In this document: one piece after another, positions 46,498 through 57,320 of the stretch
Layout of the letters: each line of letters starts with the position of its first letter
How positions within the stretch are numbered: position 1 is the first letter of the stretch
From: Tetracladium setigerum
Lineage: Eukaryota; Ascomycota; Leotiomycetes; Helotiales
Direction of reading: 5' to 3'
DNA length: 64,000 nt
NCBI GenBank assembly: GCA_031472005.1
Contig: PZJY01000001.1
Location: 1,860,001 to 1,924,000 of the forward strand
Translations under genes and position numbers: made by a program
Notes under the pieces: model-generated
Told to the model about the DNA's origin: nothing
The model's input: only the letters and a program-made list of their open reading frames with translations
The model's database searches: none

Positions 46498-47512
46498 TCA
46501 GGACTTACAGCAGCCTCACTGAACGCCACAAACGTTTCACATCTTCCCCAACTTAACTCATAACTGGACATACCTCCGCAAACCATTGAATGTGTCAAAA
46601 GCTGTGGCGGGGTGAGTACAATAGTTTTTACCGTTTTTGTCCCCCTATTGTTATTGTTATCACTTGCGTCGAAGACTCGAAGTGCGTTGAAAGACAACCA
46701 CACTTGTCTGTGAGTTAAGGTTGACCGAAGGAGTGCAGAATACCTATATTACAGTACAGATTTGGGAACGAAGTACGAAGAAGGGACTCTTTGGGGGAGG
46801 GGGAATTACAGTCAAACAGAGACACAGGCACGCATTGTTTATTATTCGAGACGTCTAATATAATTACAGTAACCATTCTTTCTCCCCTCCATCAATGCAT
46901 TCTTTGGTTTGGGTGCGGATAATTATGTGGGGAAGGAAATACCGCTTCTGAAGTCCCGAACAGGCCTGTTTTCCGTGCCGAACTACTTACTGTGCATCGT
47001 TCATTCACCGGCCGGAAAAGATTCGACGTCTCCCCTCCCTGCCGTGTGCCTGATTATTGAGAAAAGAAGTGGATGATGGACGACAGACAACAGCCGGGTC
47101 TTCTTCTTCTTCGTACGGCATATGGTTTCGGGGCTTGAAAGCCCTTCGTTTTGGTGGGGTGCAATGATGATGAGGCATTATTACTGTCCACTACTCCTTA
47201 CTGTCTCTTCAAGTCTAAGTAAGGGGGTTTGTGACTTTGTGACTTTTGTATGCAGTGAGGTCAAGATATACGTCTGACAGGTTGAGAAGGTCTCACCTCA
47301 CTCCGTCCCGTTCGTAGCACAGAAAGCGCCAGCGCTTAATCAAGGGTATAATACCTCTGTTATAGCGACCGTGAACAAACAGCAGTCGCCGTACGGAGTA
47401 CAGAGCCCCAAAAAATCATCAGACGAGAGGAGATGGATGTTCTTTGATGGGAGAAGGGTAAAAATTCCAGGAACAACCTTCTAGCATCCAAATTTTCCTG
47501 TGCCACCCAAGT

Positions 47513-47525
47513 TACTGTACTGTAC
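47513..47525. repeat. TACTG pentamer repeat (opposite orientation)
   Basis: TACTGTACTGTAC, the reverse complement of the 46302 motif, followed by CAGTACC. Confidence 0.65.
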
Positions 47526-47978
47526 CAGTACCACCCAACCATCGAGCTGAAGATGATCGTCACAGGGATCTTGGGTCTTGTGCCACACGCAGTTTTTGGT
47601 CCGAAACTGTGCAGGTGCATGAGATGGCGTGGAGAGAGAGATCGATCGTGGTGGGAAAGGAAGAAGGTTTTTGTGTGTGATTGACTTTTGTTTGATGAGA
47701 TGATTGATGGAGACTTTCTATAGCATGATCGATCATCTTTTGCGGGCGGGATAGAGAGAGGACGGAGGAGGAGTGAGGAAGAAGTTAGAACTTGGGAGGC
47801 GGAAGCCTCGAACCCGGCAGTAGTATGAATGAATTGTGGGACAAAAGGTGAGGACGAGAAACACAATAATGGGACGAAGCGCGTGCGGTGTGGGGACAGT
47901 AACATGTAAATCCGGGGGACTTTCTTGCAGCAGTTGAACTCTGTTCTCGACCTTCGAAAGACCGTTAACCTGTCTATA

Positions 47979-47994
47979 TACAGTACAGTACTGT
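47979..47994. repeat. TACAG pentamer repeat with palindromic end
   Basis: TACAGTACAGTACTGT: two direct units followed by the inverse unit, making a short palindrome. Confidence 0.65.
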
Positions 47995-48855
47995 GCAACA
48001 ATGTGTCAGCAAACGGGAGTGTCAAATGCAAGTGTAAACTCTATACACATTGCATTCATTGCATTCCTGAGGAATCACCCGATATCACACACTGCTCGTA
48101 TGACTTTTCCAGAACTCTTCGAAACTTCCTCCCAAATAACGTTTCTGTGCCTGCCAATAATTTCCATTCTCTCGCATCCTATCCTTGCCCCTATCTAGTT
48201 CACTCATTTCGAACAACGCGCGAAACCTGCAAGGACGGCACAGAAATAACCTTACGGAGCACGCACTCACACACACACAGCGCATGACTAGCAGTGCTTC
48301 TTCCTCACTCACCCAAGGATCCAACGTCTTCGCTTCCGGAAGCTCTTGGGGACCTCTCTAACATTAGAGGCGTTGAATAGCACGATTTCTCACTCCTCTG
48401 ATAGGTTCATCGACCGGAGAGGGCGTTGGTGCTAGTTGCTGAAGACAAGGTTTGACGTCGGTTTGACAGCCTAGGTTGGGTCGAGTTTGATACCCCTACC
48501 GTCCCTACTGCATGTAACTGCTTGTCGTTGGGCTTCCTGGAATCTCGGGTTGCTGGTTCATTAGTTTGACAGTAAATAGTGACGAGGTTCAAGGATATAA
48601 CATTTTGGCTGGGGAGTAGTAGTAGAGAAGGGTTTCGAGCCTTCTGGCAGTCTCCTCCCATGCGGAGTATATGATGTCGCATTCAACCCCAGGTTCGGGT
48701 GGATCTTCCCCAGGTTGTTTTTCTTTTCTTTTAAATGCTCGGGTACTTACTTACTTCTTCTTCTTGTCTTGATGCCATCTAAGCTTTGAGTTTTTTTAGT
48801 ATTTTTTCAAAAGATACCTACCTAGGATTTGTCTGGATAATCCCTGGAACGAAAG

Positions 48856-49931
48856 ATGTCGACCGTTGTGCCCGTTTACTTTGAACAGAGCTGGGCCATC
48901 CTCAGCACAATCGGTGTGCTCAATGTCTTCTTCGGTACGACAGTGGTGGGAATCACAAGTATCTCGCCGATATCACTTGTGCCACTAGTTGTCTCTGTCG
49001 CATCCGCTCTTGCGAATGGCCTTTGCTACTATGCCTTCTACGCAAATTATAGTAGGACCCCCACGGTCGTTGCAGCTTGTTTTGCAGACTTCTTCTGGCT
49101 GGTAAGATTTGATATATTACTCTCCTTAAAGTCTGTCATGAAGGGATGAAAAGTTAATAAATGTGATCAAACAGATCCAAGAAGCCGGGTTGTCGTTTTA
49201 TAGCTACATCATACTCACCCGTGTCCTGACACACAGGTCAAGACAAATATTCTTGACTCTCTTCTGGTTTCTGATCGCCATAATCGCCGTCCTGCGATTC
49301 TGCATTATGGGCGGTCGTGTACGCGACATACTAGATGACAACAATTCCTTCCAACACATCGTTTCGCGTCTACATATTGGATACTTCGTCTCCATCGCTC
49401 TCGTCGAACTCGTCAGCGCGGTGTTCCTGCTTCGCAAATTTGCAGCAGCGAGGAAGAGTTCGAGAGAGGTGGCTTCAACCTCGGGTTGTTTGGATATTTG
49501 ATGAGGAGCACGGAAATCAGATTGGCTTCGTTGGCGCTCATTGGGATCACGCGCGCTGTAACTTATAGCTTTCAGGAGACGGCACAGAGTGCGACGAATG
49601 TGGCCAGCCAGGTTGATCGGTTTGTTTATACGATGGAGTGTATGTTCCCTGTGATGATGTTGTGAGTATTTTTTTTCCGCCCTCAAAATTCACTGGTAGT
49701 ATATACTGACCTGTGTCTCATAGTATCGATATTCTCGCATCCAAGCTGGTAGTCTCAAACCACATCAACTCCTCCAACGAGCTGTCCGGCCGTCAAAATA
49801 ACGGCTACGGTGGAGGAAAATCAACATCCAAAACTCGTCGAACTATCGGCAATGAGGATATAAGCTTGTACTCCATGAACCATACCGAAACGAGAGTGGA
49901 GGGAAGGGAAGCGCACAAGAAGGGAATATGA
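48856..49931 (+). CDS. Orphan seven-span membrane protein
   Basis: Exons are 48856-49101, 49175-49661 and 49724-49931; the introns are 73 and 62 bases. One base is missing near 49468 (GG in GAGAGAGGTGG); with it the protein has 313 residues and the frame runs from ARKSSRE into GFNLGLFGYLM. Seven hydrophobic segments can be counted, among them WAILSTIGVLNVFFGTTVVG, LVPLVVSVASALANGLCYYA, LFWFLIAIIAVLRFCIMG and GYFVSIALVELVSAVFLL. The last ends VDRFVYTMECMFPVMMLIDI. The C-terminal tail is polar (Asn/Ser/Arg-rich). Seven spans plus a soluble tail suggest a receptor-like or sensor protein, but no GPCR, RTA1 or opsin signature is seen (no Schiff-base Lys motif), so function is open. Confidence 0.7.
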
Positions 49932-50522
49932 CGGATTCGAGAGAGAGGATTATAGAGATGGAAGTGGAAGTTGGGAGTAAAGAAAGTAGCGCTGATTATA
50001 GGAGTTCGCCAGTAGGGGGGATACAGAGGACGGTGGAGTTTGAATTCAGGGAGAGTAATGTGCATGCTGTTTGAGCTGTCTTGCTTGGGAGGTGGTCTGC
50101 GTTTACTGTAAACTAATTATTGGGAGATTGTGTGGCTGTTATTGGAATACCCCCTTTTCATATGTCTATCCGTATTTATCTCTGTCTAAAATAATGAAGA
50201 AGTCAATCAACCAAATACCTTAAACAATGAAGGTCTTTGTCAAATTTTTAAATTGAAGATCACATGAAGAAATGAGGTCTCCAATTTGGGTGACCGGACC
50301 GGAAAAACAAACCGCCGAAAACACTGAAATTGATGCAATCGCCAACAATCCCATCGTCAAGAAAGCAAACCCCTTTGGAACACCTCAACACTGAACAATT
50401 CGCCACCACTTTTCTACCTTCTGCCTCTCTTTGTTGTATATACAGTTGTAGATGGATGCATAATAACGAGACAAAACCTCCCCGGAATCAATCACCAGCG
50501 ACAGCCATTTCCCTCCTTTAAA
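49932..50522. other. Intergenic between 7-TM and PQ-loop genes
   Basis: 0.6 kb between two genes on the same strand, no gene supported. Confidence 0.5.
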
Positions 50523-51489
50523 ATGGGTATCGCAACCTTCATAACTTCTGTGATCGCTCCGGTCTTCATCATAGTCTCACCCATTACCTCCTATGCTGAC
50601 CAGACCTATGCAATACACCGTTCGAAATCCAGCGCGGGTTTCTCGCTGGATATTCCCTTGATTATGCTGGTGGCTTCAATGTTGAGGTAGGGCAAAACTC
50701 TCCTCCCGTCCGCGCATCCGAAAGCGCAGAAGATAAGGTGTAGATGGCTGACTTTTGATTTTGTAGAGTGTTTTATTACCCTGGCGCAAGATTCGACACG
50801 TCTTTACTCATTCAATCTTTCATCATGATAACGATACAACTTGTGCTTTTGAAAGTGGCGCTGGACAATCGACCATCTCCGTCCTCGAAAGGGGGGAAGC
50901 GGCAGTTCCGTTCGCGGGGATGAATAGAGTGGAACATGGTGTTGCGAGACCGTACAATTTCTGGCAGTGGAGGTCGCCCAAACCGTGTGTATTCCCGAGA
51001 CAAATTGTCGAACTTGCAATCGTCGTTTTGTTTGACTGACTTGTGGTTGGAAATAGATACTGGCAATTCCTGTTGTACCTCTTCATCACCCTCACAGTCC
51101 TCGAGCTCCTCCTTTCCTCGTCCCCGCCTACATATGCTTGGTACAGCAGTATGATCGGCTACCTCGGTCTCTCAATCGAAGCTACACTGCCCCTCCCCCA
51201 GATTCTCAAAAACATGCAGTCTCGCTCTTGTAAAGGATTCCGACTTTCCGTGCTTGTGAGCTGGATCGCAGGCGATATCATGAAGATGTTTTGGTTTTTC
51301 ACCGCCACAAGCGAGATTCCGTGGGCGTTTAAGTTGTGTGGTATCTTCCAGATGTGTTGCGATCTCTTTTTGGATGTCAGTATTGGGTGTATGGGGAGGG
51401 AGAGACTGCGGCTGGCCAGTATCATGGTGGAGGCATACAAATGGGAGAGAAACAGGCGTACCTGGGTTAATATTGTAAGAATATTGTAA
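50523..51489 (+). CDS. PQ-loop repeat membrane protein (SLC66A2/ANY1 type)
   Basis: Exons are 50523-50686, 50767-50984 and 51057-51489; the introns are 80 and 72 bases. One G is missing from the G run at 50891-50896; with it the length is 271 residues. First PQ-loop-like part: SYADQTYAIHRSKSSAGFSL, with the following span and SMLRVFYYPGARFDTSLLIQS. The middle has ARPYNFWQWRSP, a family hallmark. Second PQ loop: EATLPLPQILKNMQSRSCKG, then FRLSVLVSWIAGDIMKMFWF. Yeast Any1/Cfs1 and human SLC66A2 act at the Golgi/endosome and influence phospholipid flippase function (family knowledge). The ending WNVRI-like tail VNIVRIL is short. Confidence 0.85.
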
Positions 51490-53689
51490 TGATATGATGG
51501 TTGGAATACAGGGCTGTTTCATGCTCGCCTGACAAGTTCGAAGCCGATTAGTTTTCGGATTGATTCATTTTTCACCTGTAAGTACGGGTGGCATGCAAGA
51601 CCTATACTGTCCAATTTTTTCGTTACTGTGATAGTGGTGTTCTATTAGCTTAAGGTCATCATGATTTTGGGTAGCGTGCGTGCGAGGTATGTAGAGCCCT
51701 CATATGCGTGTTCTGGTCTGCAATTTTCATGCCGCAATGAGTTTACTTCAATATTTGCGGCATCTCATTCTGGCCTCTGCTCAACAAAACCAATACTTGC
51801 ACAGAGACTTCCTTCAAGTCTTGCCCAGTCGACATTGCGTGGGCCCTTGGCAGGTGTGCTCGATTGGCGCTCGTCATGGGATTTCTCCTCTATGTTTGCA
51901 TTTATATGAGCCATCCAGATTTTTACTAGTTGATGTGAGCTAAGAATGAAATGACTGTACTGTACAACAGCTTCCAATGGAAGATGAGCAAGGTTACGAG
52001 GTACTATGGCTATCATGCCGACTCATTCCCTTGAATTGGGTCCTCCAATTGAGGGTGATGTCTTGTACATGGTGGTTCGTACTGACTTGGTTTTGTTTGC
52101 TTCCTTCCTGCACTTTCATTATCGGATGCAGCGGTTGTAGAGAGTACCTAGCTCTTCTTGTCATCCTGGAACACATTGGATTGTTTTCTCCCACGCATTT
52201 TCGGCTTTCTTCGAAGAGCTTCGGCTTTTTCTTTTGGGATTGTTCTGCTGTGTTAAGCCATGTCGCCATTATTGCTTGCACCAAGTCAATTTCTGGCCAG
52301 TCCTTCTGTCTTACACTCCTAGAATCCCCGAGGCATTTATTGTGGCCTTCTGGTTGTTTGCGAGCGCTTCCCTGATCCTTAGATTGACAAGATGGCTGTT
52401 GGTATGCATCCAGATTGGAGAAAGGGGAGGGGGTGGGAGATATTGTGTTTTTGGGCAATTGATCAGCACATCAGATCGTAAGATGTTGGGAGCGAGAAGC
52501 AAACAAAAAATCCGGAGCCAGAAAAAGGAAAAAAAGTCAAAGCTGGAGAAGGACATGGGTAATTCAACGGCCTTTGCGAGGAGCGAAAGTCCTCTGTAGG
52601 GGAGTGTAGGAGGCGGGGCCGTTGCCAGGCGCATGGCGGTCAGCGTCGTTGTGTTGCGATGTGAAGAACAGAAAGTGAACCGTGATAACTTTGACGTATA
52701 TCTTACAACCACCACATTCTTTCCAGCTGGTTTTTCGAAATAATAATTGACAGCCAACAAATTAGTTGCCTCGGATCTCGATTGATTGAATTTGTTAAAG
52801 ATTTGGTGGTGTAGCTGTGGTTTGCGTTGAGCCTCGCGTGCACGACTTCACCCTCCAGAACACGACGACGAAGGTGAAGTGAATTACCCTCCTCAACCTC
52901 ATCCTCCGGCTACTTAAAGCCTCTCCAGTTTCCTTCTCACCTCGACTCTCTTTCTCCTCTCCAACCTACTCAACCTTCTGATCTCTCCGACTTTCTTGCC
53001 CTCTACCGCGACTCGACATCTCCAACAACAGGTATGAACTTCTTCTCCTTCTGCTCTCCCTCCCATCACCATCAGCCGCTTCCTCAATCTACCTCTATCT
53101 CGTCGTCTGTCCGCCAGCTTCTTTTCGACTGACCATTATCCTCCAGCACGATCCCCAAGCTTTCGACTTTGCTTCGCGCACTCAATAACAAACAAAGTAA
53201 GTCTTCGGTCATTGCCCCGTCCCTCTCTTCTCTCATCAAGAATCATATCCATCATCTCCCGCACCAAGACAAGACACCCTCTCGAGGACGCAACACCTGC
53301 CCTTCTTCCGTCGATCTGCCTCCGCAGCAAGATCTTGCACCTTCAATATCCTCACTTTGCCTCACTTCACTTTCACCTCCTATTGTTTTCGATCTTCATA
53401 TCTTGACCACTTCCATCTTTGCTCCCCCTTCTTCAACCTCTTCAAACATCCTTCACACTCTTCAATCTCCGACCTTTCTCTCACTCGATCATCACTGTCT
53501 TAACCTTCACTGTCTCAACCTCCCAACCTCTCAGTATCGTTCGCGCACAGCAACTAACTTCGTTCACCACCAGCTTCCAGAGACCCTTTCACAATCCTCA
53601 CCCACAATCAACCCAGGTAAGCATAACCATCCCATCCATACTTTACTGTAATCTTAGCTAAGTCAGTCCTTTCTCAGACATCCGCAAAC
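51490..53689. other. Intergenic 2.2 kb with CT-rich leader of the module-repeat gene
   Basis: 51490-52800 holds nothing I can support; a TACTG pair lies at 51954-51965. From about 52900 the plus strand becomes strongly pyrimidine-rich (CTCTCC, CTTCTCC), typical of fungal promoters and 5' leaders. Candidate leader introns occur, the clearest at 53617-53677. Confidence 0.5.
53617..53677 (+). other. 5' leader intron
   Basis: GTAAGC donor, TTCTCAG acceptor, 61 bases, ending 12 bases before the start codon of the module-repeat gene. Confidence 0.55.
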
Positions 53690-55839
53690 ATGCCCAACTG
53701 GAAGAGTTACGAAAGCAGCGTACGCTTGCTCTCCGCCATCGTTGCCGCCCACCCTGAGTTGAAACTCAACTATGCTGGTAAGTCACAAACTTTCACATTC
53801 TATATCCATGGTCACCTTTCGCTTCCATCATCCTTTCGTACCACGCTTTCCTTCAGTCTCCGCTTGCTCTGATAGTCTTTCCTTTCAGCGATTGCTCAAC
53901 ACTACGGAGACTCAACCTACCACGCAGTCTACGGCCGCATGGCTCAAATTAATAAAAACGCCAAGTTACTGCAAAATGCTGTCGCTGCTGGCTCTAATCC
54001 GCATGATGTCGAACTTAACGAAGGAACCCAAGCGGGAACTTCTAAGAGTCGAGGAAAGAGTGGTTAGGCTATACAATTCCTTTACTTCATTTTCCCCATC
54101 TCATAGCACATATACACATTTCATACACGTTTTATTGAGACTCTAGCAGAAATTGCGAGCTGCTTCGGAGGCGATGCCACCAAGTCGGCAATTGAAAGCA
54201 GATTCCGCAAAATCAAGTCCCATGCCGTTCTGATTCGCAAGGCGTTGGATCGTGGCATTGACCCTTTCACTCTACCCGTTGGAGACAAAGGCAGCGATTC
54301 AAGAGGTGGTGCTGGTCAGAATTTCTATTTTGATTTTTCAATTTTCGTTTACAAGCACTGTCTGCACATCATACACTTGCCCCAGAACTTTCCTTCTTAT
54401 CTAATCATCTTCAGAGATTCAAAGCTTCATGGGAAGTGATTGTACCGCCAACGGCATTCGCTTCCAATTCTCTGATACATTCAGGAAGATTGCCAGGAAG
54501 CAGGCAGCTATGAGAGATGCTGGCAATGATCCTAAGGACGTGGATCTTGGACCTTCCAAGGGCAAAGCCAGCGCCAGCGCCAGCAAGGATGGTACTCAGA
54601 GCTCTTCATCTATGTCTTTCATTTCCTATTTCCTACACTTTTCAGCACAGCACAGCACAGCACATTGCTTGAAGGTTGAAGTCTTGTTAATCTCCTGGGA
54701 ATAGATATCTCCAAATACTTTAGCGCAGAGGAGTCAACCGCCGGTGGAATTGGCTTCCAGTTCAGGACCTTGAAGCAAAACGCTACGCGCCTGAGAGCCT
54801 GTGTAGCCTCGGGAAAGATGCGTCAACTCTCGGCATTGGATCCAGTGGAACTAATGGTTGAACTTTTCCTACCTTATTTTCCCCAACACATCTTCAAATT
54901 AAGCATGAAAAGCACAGTCTATTTTAGCAGGCCCAATTGTTCAAGGAACAGGAGTGGAATGGGACAATATTCTTTTGGCGGCCCTCAAACCCATCCTGAA
55001 CAGAAATTAACACACCAACTAGCAACTGCCCACTTCTACCAGGAGACTACAGCCGCTGCCTTGGAGCATTACTTCCGACCGATCAAGAAGGAAGCTAAAA
55101 TTATGCAGACTAAAGCCGGTCCATTCAAGAGCGGTGGAGAGAAACAAAGTACTCTACCGACTCCAGTCCTTCATATCCGACTCCTCGCCTTCGTCTTCAT
55201 CTTTCCCCATTTCCTTATGTCTTCACTCTGACCATAACTAATTTACCTTCAAGAAAGAAACTAACTAACACAATAATGGTAGACGCCCAATCTGGTCCAG
55301 GATCTGCTCGCAAGCGTTCTGCTCCTGGTTCCGCTAAGAAGAATGCCAAGCCTGCGAAGAAGATAGTCGATGATGACGATGATGAGGAAGACCACGAGGA
55401 GACCCCCGAGCTGTCTGATGATGATGGCGATTCCCCAATCCGCAAGAAGCTAAAGACCGAATTGAATCAGGTAAAGAACGGTCGAGTCAATAAGGCTCGT
55501 GCTAGCAAGCCTGCCCCTGGACGGTAACTCATCCCTCTCTGTTTTTCTTATTTTAGTATTGTACTCACAACAGTCTCTAGATTCGTCGACTCAGATGATG
55601 AGGGTGATAGCCAACACACTCCGGTCAAGAGAGTTAAGAAGGAAAACACTGGCTATAATGGCGGTAACGAAATGGGCAATGGTCATGGTGTTGACATCTT
55701 CCATGGTATATCCGTCTTTCTCCCAGTACATATCTAGGAGAGAAAACTGATGGATCATCTAGCTTCTAACGGCGGACCATCTGCGGCCTGGGGTGGCTCT
55801 GCTCTCTATGATGAAGAGGGAGAGGATGAGGATGTCTGA
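53690..55839 (+). CDS. Module-repeat protein with Myb/HTH-like helical units
   Basis: Exons are 53690-53777, 53889-54059, 54147-54314, 54415-54591, 54705-54856, 54931-55148, 55283-55523, 55581-55705 and 55763-55839. Two bases are missing (near 54817 and in the A run at 54987-54989); with them there are 472 residues. It is built of five related units of about 45-60 residues: AIAQHYGDSTYHAVYGRM, EIASCFGGDATKSAIESRF, EIQSFMGSDCTANGIRFQF, DISKYFSAEESTAGGIGFQF and ATAHFYQETTAAALEHYF, each followed by a basic helix and often a G-x-DP turn. Units 1 and 5 share a preceding LL-A-HPE-KL helix, so the complete unit looks like a three-helix Myb/SANT-like fold (inference). The tail is basic, then acidic (KKIVDDDDDEEDHEE), then Gly/Asn-rich, ending EEGEDEDV. 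A nuclear, chromatin- or DNA-binding role is likely but unproven. The introns between units are all phase 1. Confidence 0.7.
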
Positions 55840-57320
55840 AATCTTCACAAATCTCTCTCCGTAACTTCGATCGCAGTTTCTGTTATGGGGGCGTTGACTA
55901 AATATGATACACACTTTTCTCTCTCGGATTCCCCGACTTACGGCCTGATTTTTTTACAAGACCACCCAGCCCAACTTTAACGGCAACTTCTTCTAAAGCA
56001 TACCTGACATTTATTTGCCTGGGATTTCTGCTTTGGAAGCTCGAGTCTGTTTTTTTCTCTCTCGAACATTTAATGAAGACATACCTGATATTCAGTTATT
56101 GGGATTGCTGACTTCTGATATTTGAAGACGAGAATTTGGTGAGCTGCGGTTTGTCCTTATACTCGATCTCGATTACCCGTTCGCGCGTTGCCTTTAAACC
56201 CACCTACCGTAAATCGCCAGTTCGAAATCCAACAAAGCGAATATTTTCCACATGAATTGATGGATGGATAATTGGTTGGATGGCTGAATGGATGAATGGA
56301 TGGATAGATGGGATGAATAAAAATGGAAAAATACTCTCAATTAAGGAGCTTTTTAATACTTCATGTGTGATATGGTGATATATGACTTGACCATCCTGAA
56401 AGTCTTCTTCGTGGTAAAGTTTTCACTGTCCGTGGAGAGAATGAGCGCAGGACATTTCTCTCACTTCCAGGCTTCCAAATCGGAAATTTAATGGTAGCAA
56501 CGAAGTTTCCAAAGAATTACAGAACAAGGGGGATTGGGAAGCGTTGCCTTGTCTTCTAGTAATTGAGATACATTTTACAATGATAATTTATAGTTGAATG
56601 CTCAAGAATGAGGTGTGTTGTTAGTGACTTTTTGACAGTTCCTTGAACAAGGCCAGGTCAGCTAATGCTGCGATATTCTGTTTGTAATATCCCAACTCGG
56701 TGGATCAACATACCAGTCAGAAAACAACAAGAATCGATACATCATATATGATATCCTATAGATGTATGTCTTGAAATGAGCGGGTCCTTCCCCATCCCAT
56801 GTGACTGACAGCTCCAAGCACCACCACCTCGTCACGCAATTTGACGCGCAAGTAACACAAGCGCTGTGCGCCCGCACACTACAGGTCCGAGGAAATCATT
56901 CCTTTTATATAAAAGGCCAGCTGCCCCTTGCTCCTCCTGTCCCCCTTCCTCTATCCTTTTTACACAAAAAATCCGAGATGATTATTTGTGAATGCGTCCC
57001 AGCATTCCTCTCCTCTCCTACGGAGATGGACATGGACCCATTCGATTGCCCGCCGGCTCGCTCCGTATAGGACGCCGGACCGCAATAATGGAACGCCGAG
57101 TCCTAACTCCGATTTGCTTGAATAGGTACTTCGTAGAGAGAGCTGCTTGGTAAGAGATGGGGTGCAGGTGCACTATCTATGTCTCTTATCGACACTTCCA
57201 TTATGGAGGTCGTCAGCAGTCCAAGTGGTTAATGGAATTGTCATCGTGTTACTTCTCTGTTGTTTCTGAATCGTCATCCCTTCTCAAAATCCAACAAACT
57301 ATCCATATTCAAGTGATTCA
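55840..57320. other. Intergenic 1.5 kb
   Basis: 3' region of the module-repeat gene and promoter of the aminotransferase. Holds a GATG/GGAT repeat at 56259-56318. No gene supported. Confidence 0.5.
56259..56318. repeat. Imperfect (GATG)n repeat
   Basis: GATGGATGGATAATTGG, then GATGGATGAATGGATGG, with interruptions. Confidence 0.75.

Larger units (their letters stand above)
45814..48855. other. Intergenic 3.0 kb, repeat-bearing
   Basis: No supported gene. Simple repeats at 46466 and CAGTA/TACTG pentamers at 46302, 46750, 47513 and 47979, the densest set in the window. The 223-codon open frame at 47360-48031 (minus) has no domain, no plausible start context and a Ser/Arg/Leu bias typical of chance frames. 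Confidence 0.5.

Noticed and set aside
47360..48031. 223-codon open frame on the minus strand.
   Set aside because: No domain, no plausible intron partners, Ser/Arg/Leu bias, overlaps repeats; looks like a chance frame in GC-balanced non-coding DNA.
50891..50896. Programmed -1 frameshift at the G run of the PQ-loop gene.
   Set aside because: The same kind of break occurs in ten other places without a shared slippery heptamer or downstream structure, so a common sequencing cause is simpler.
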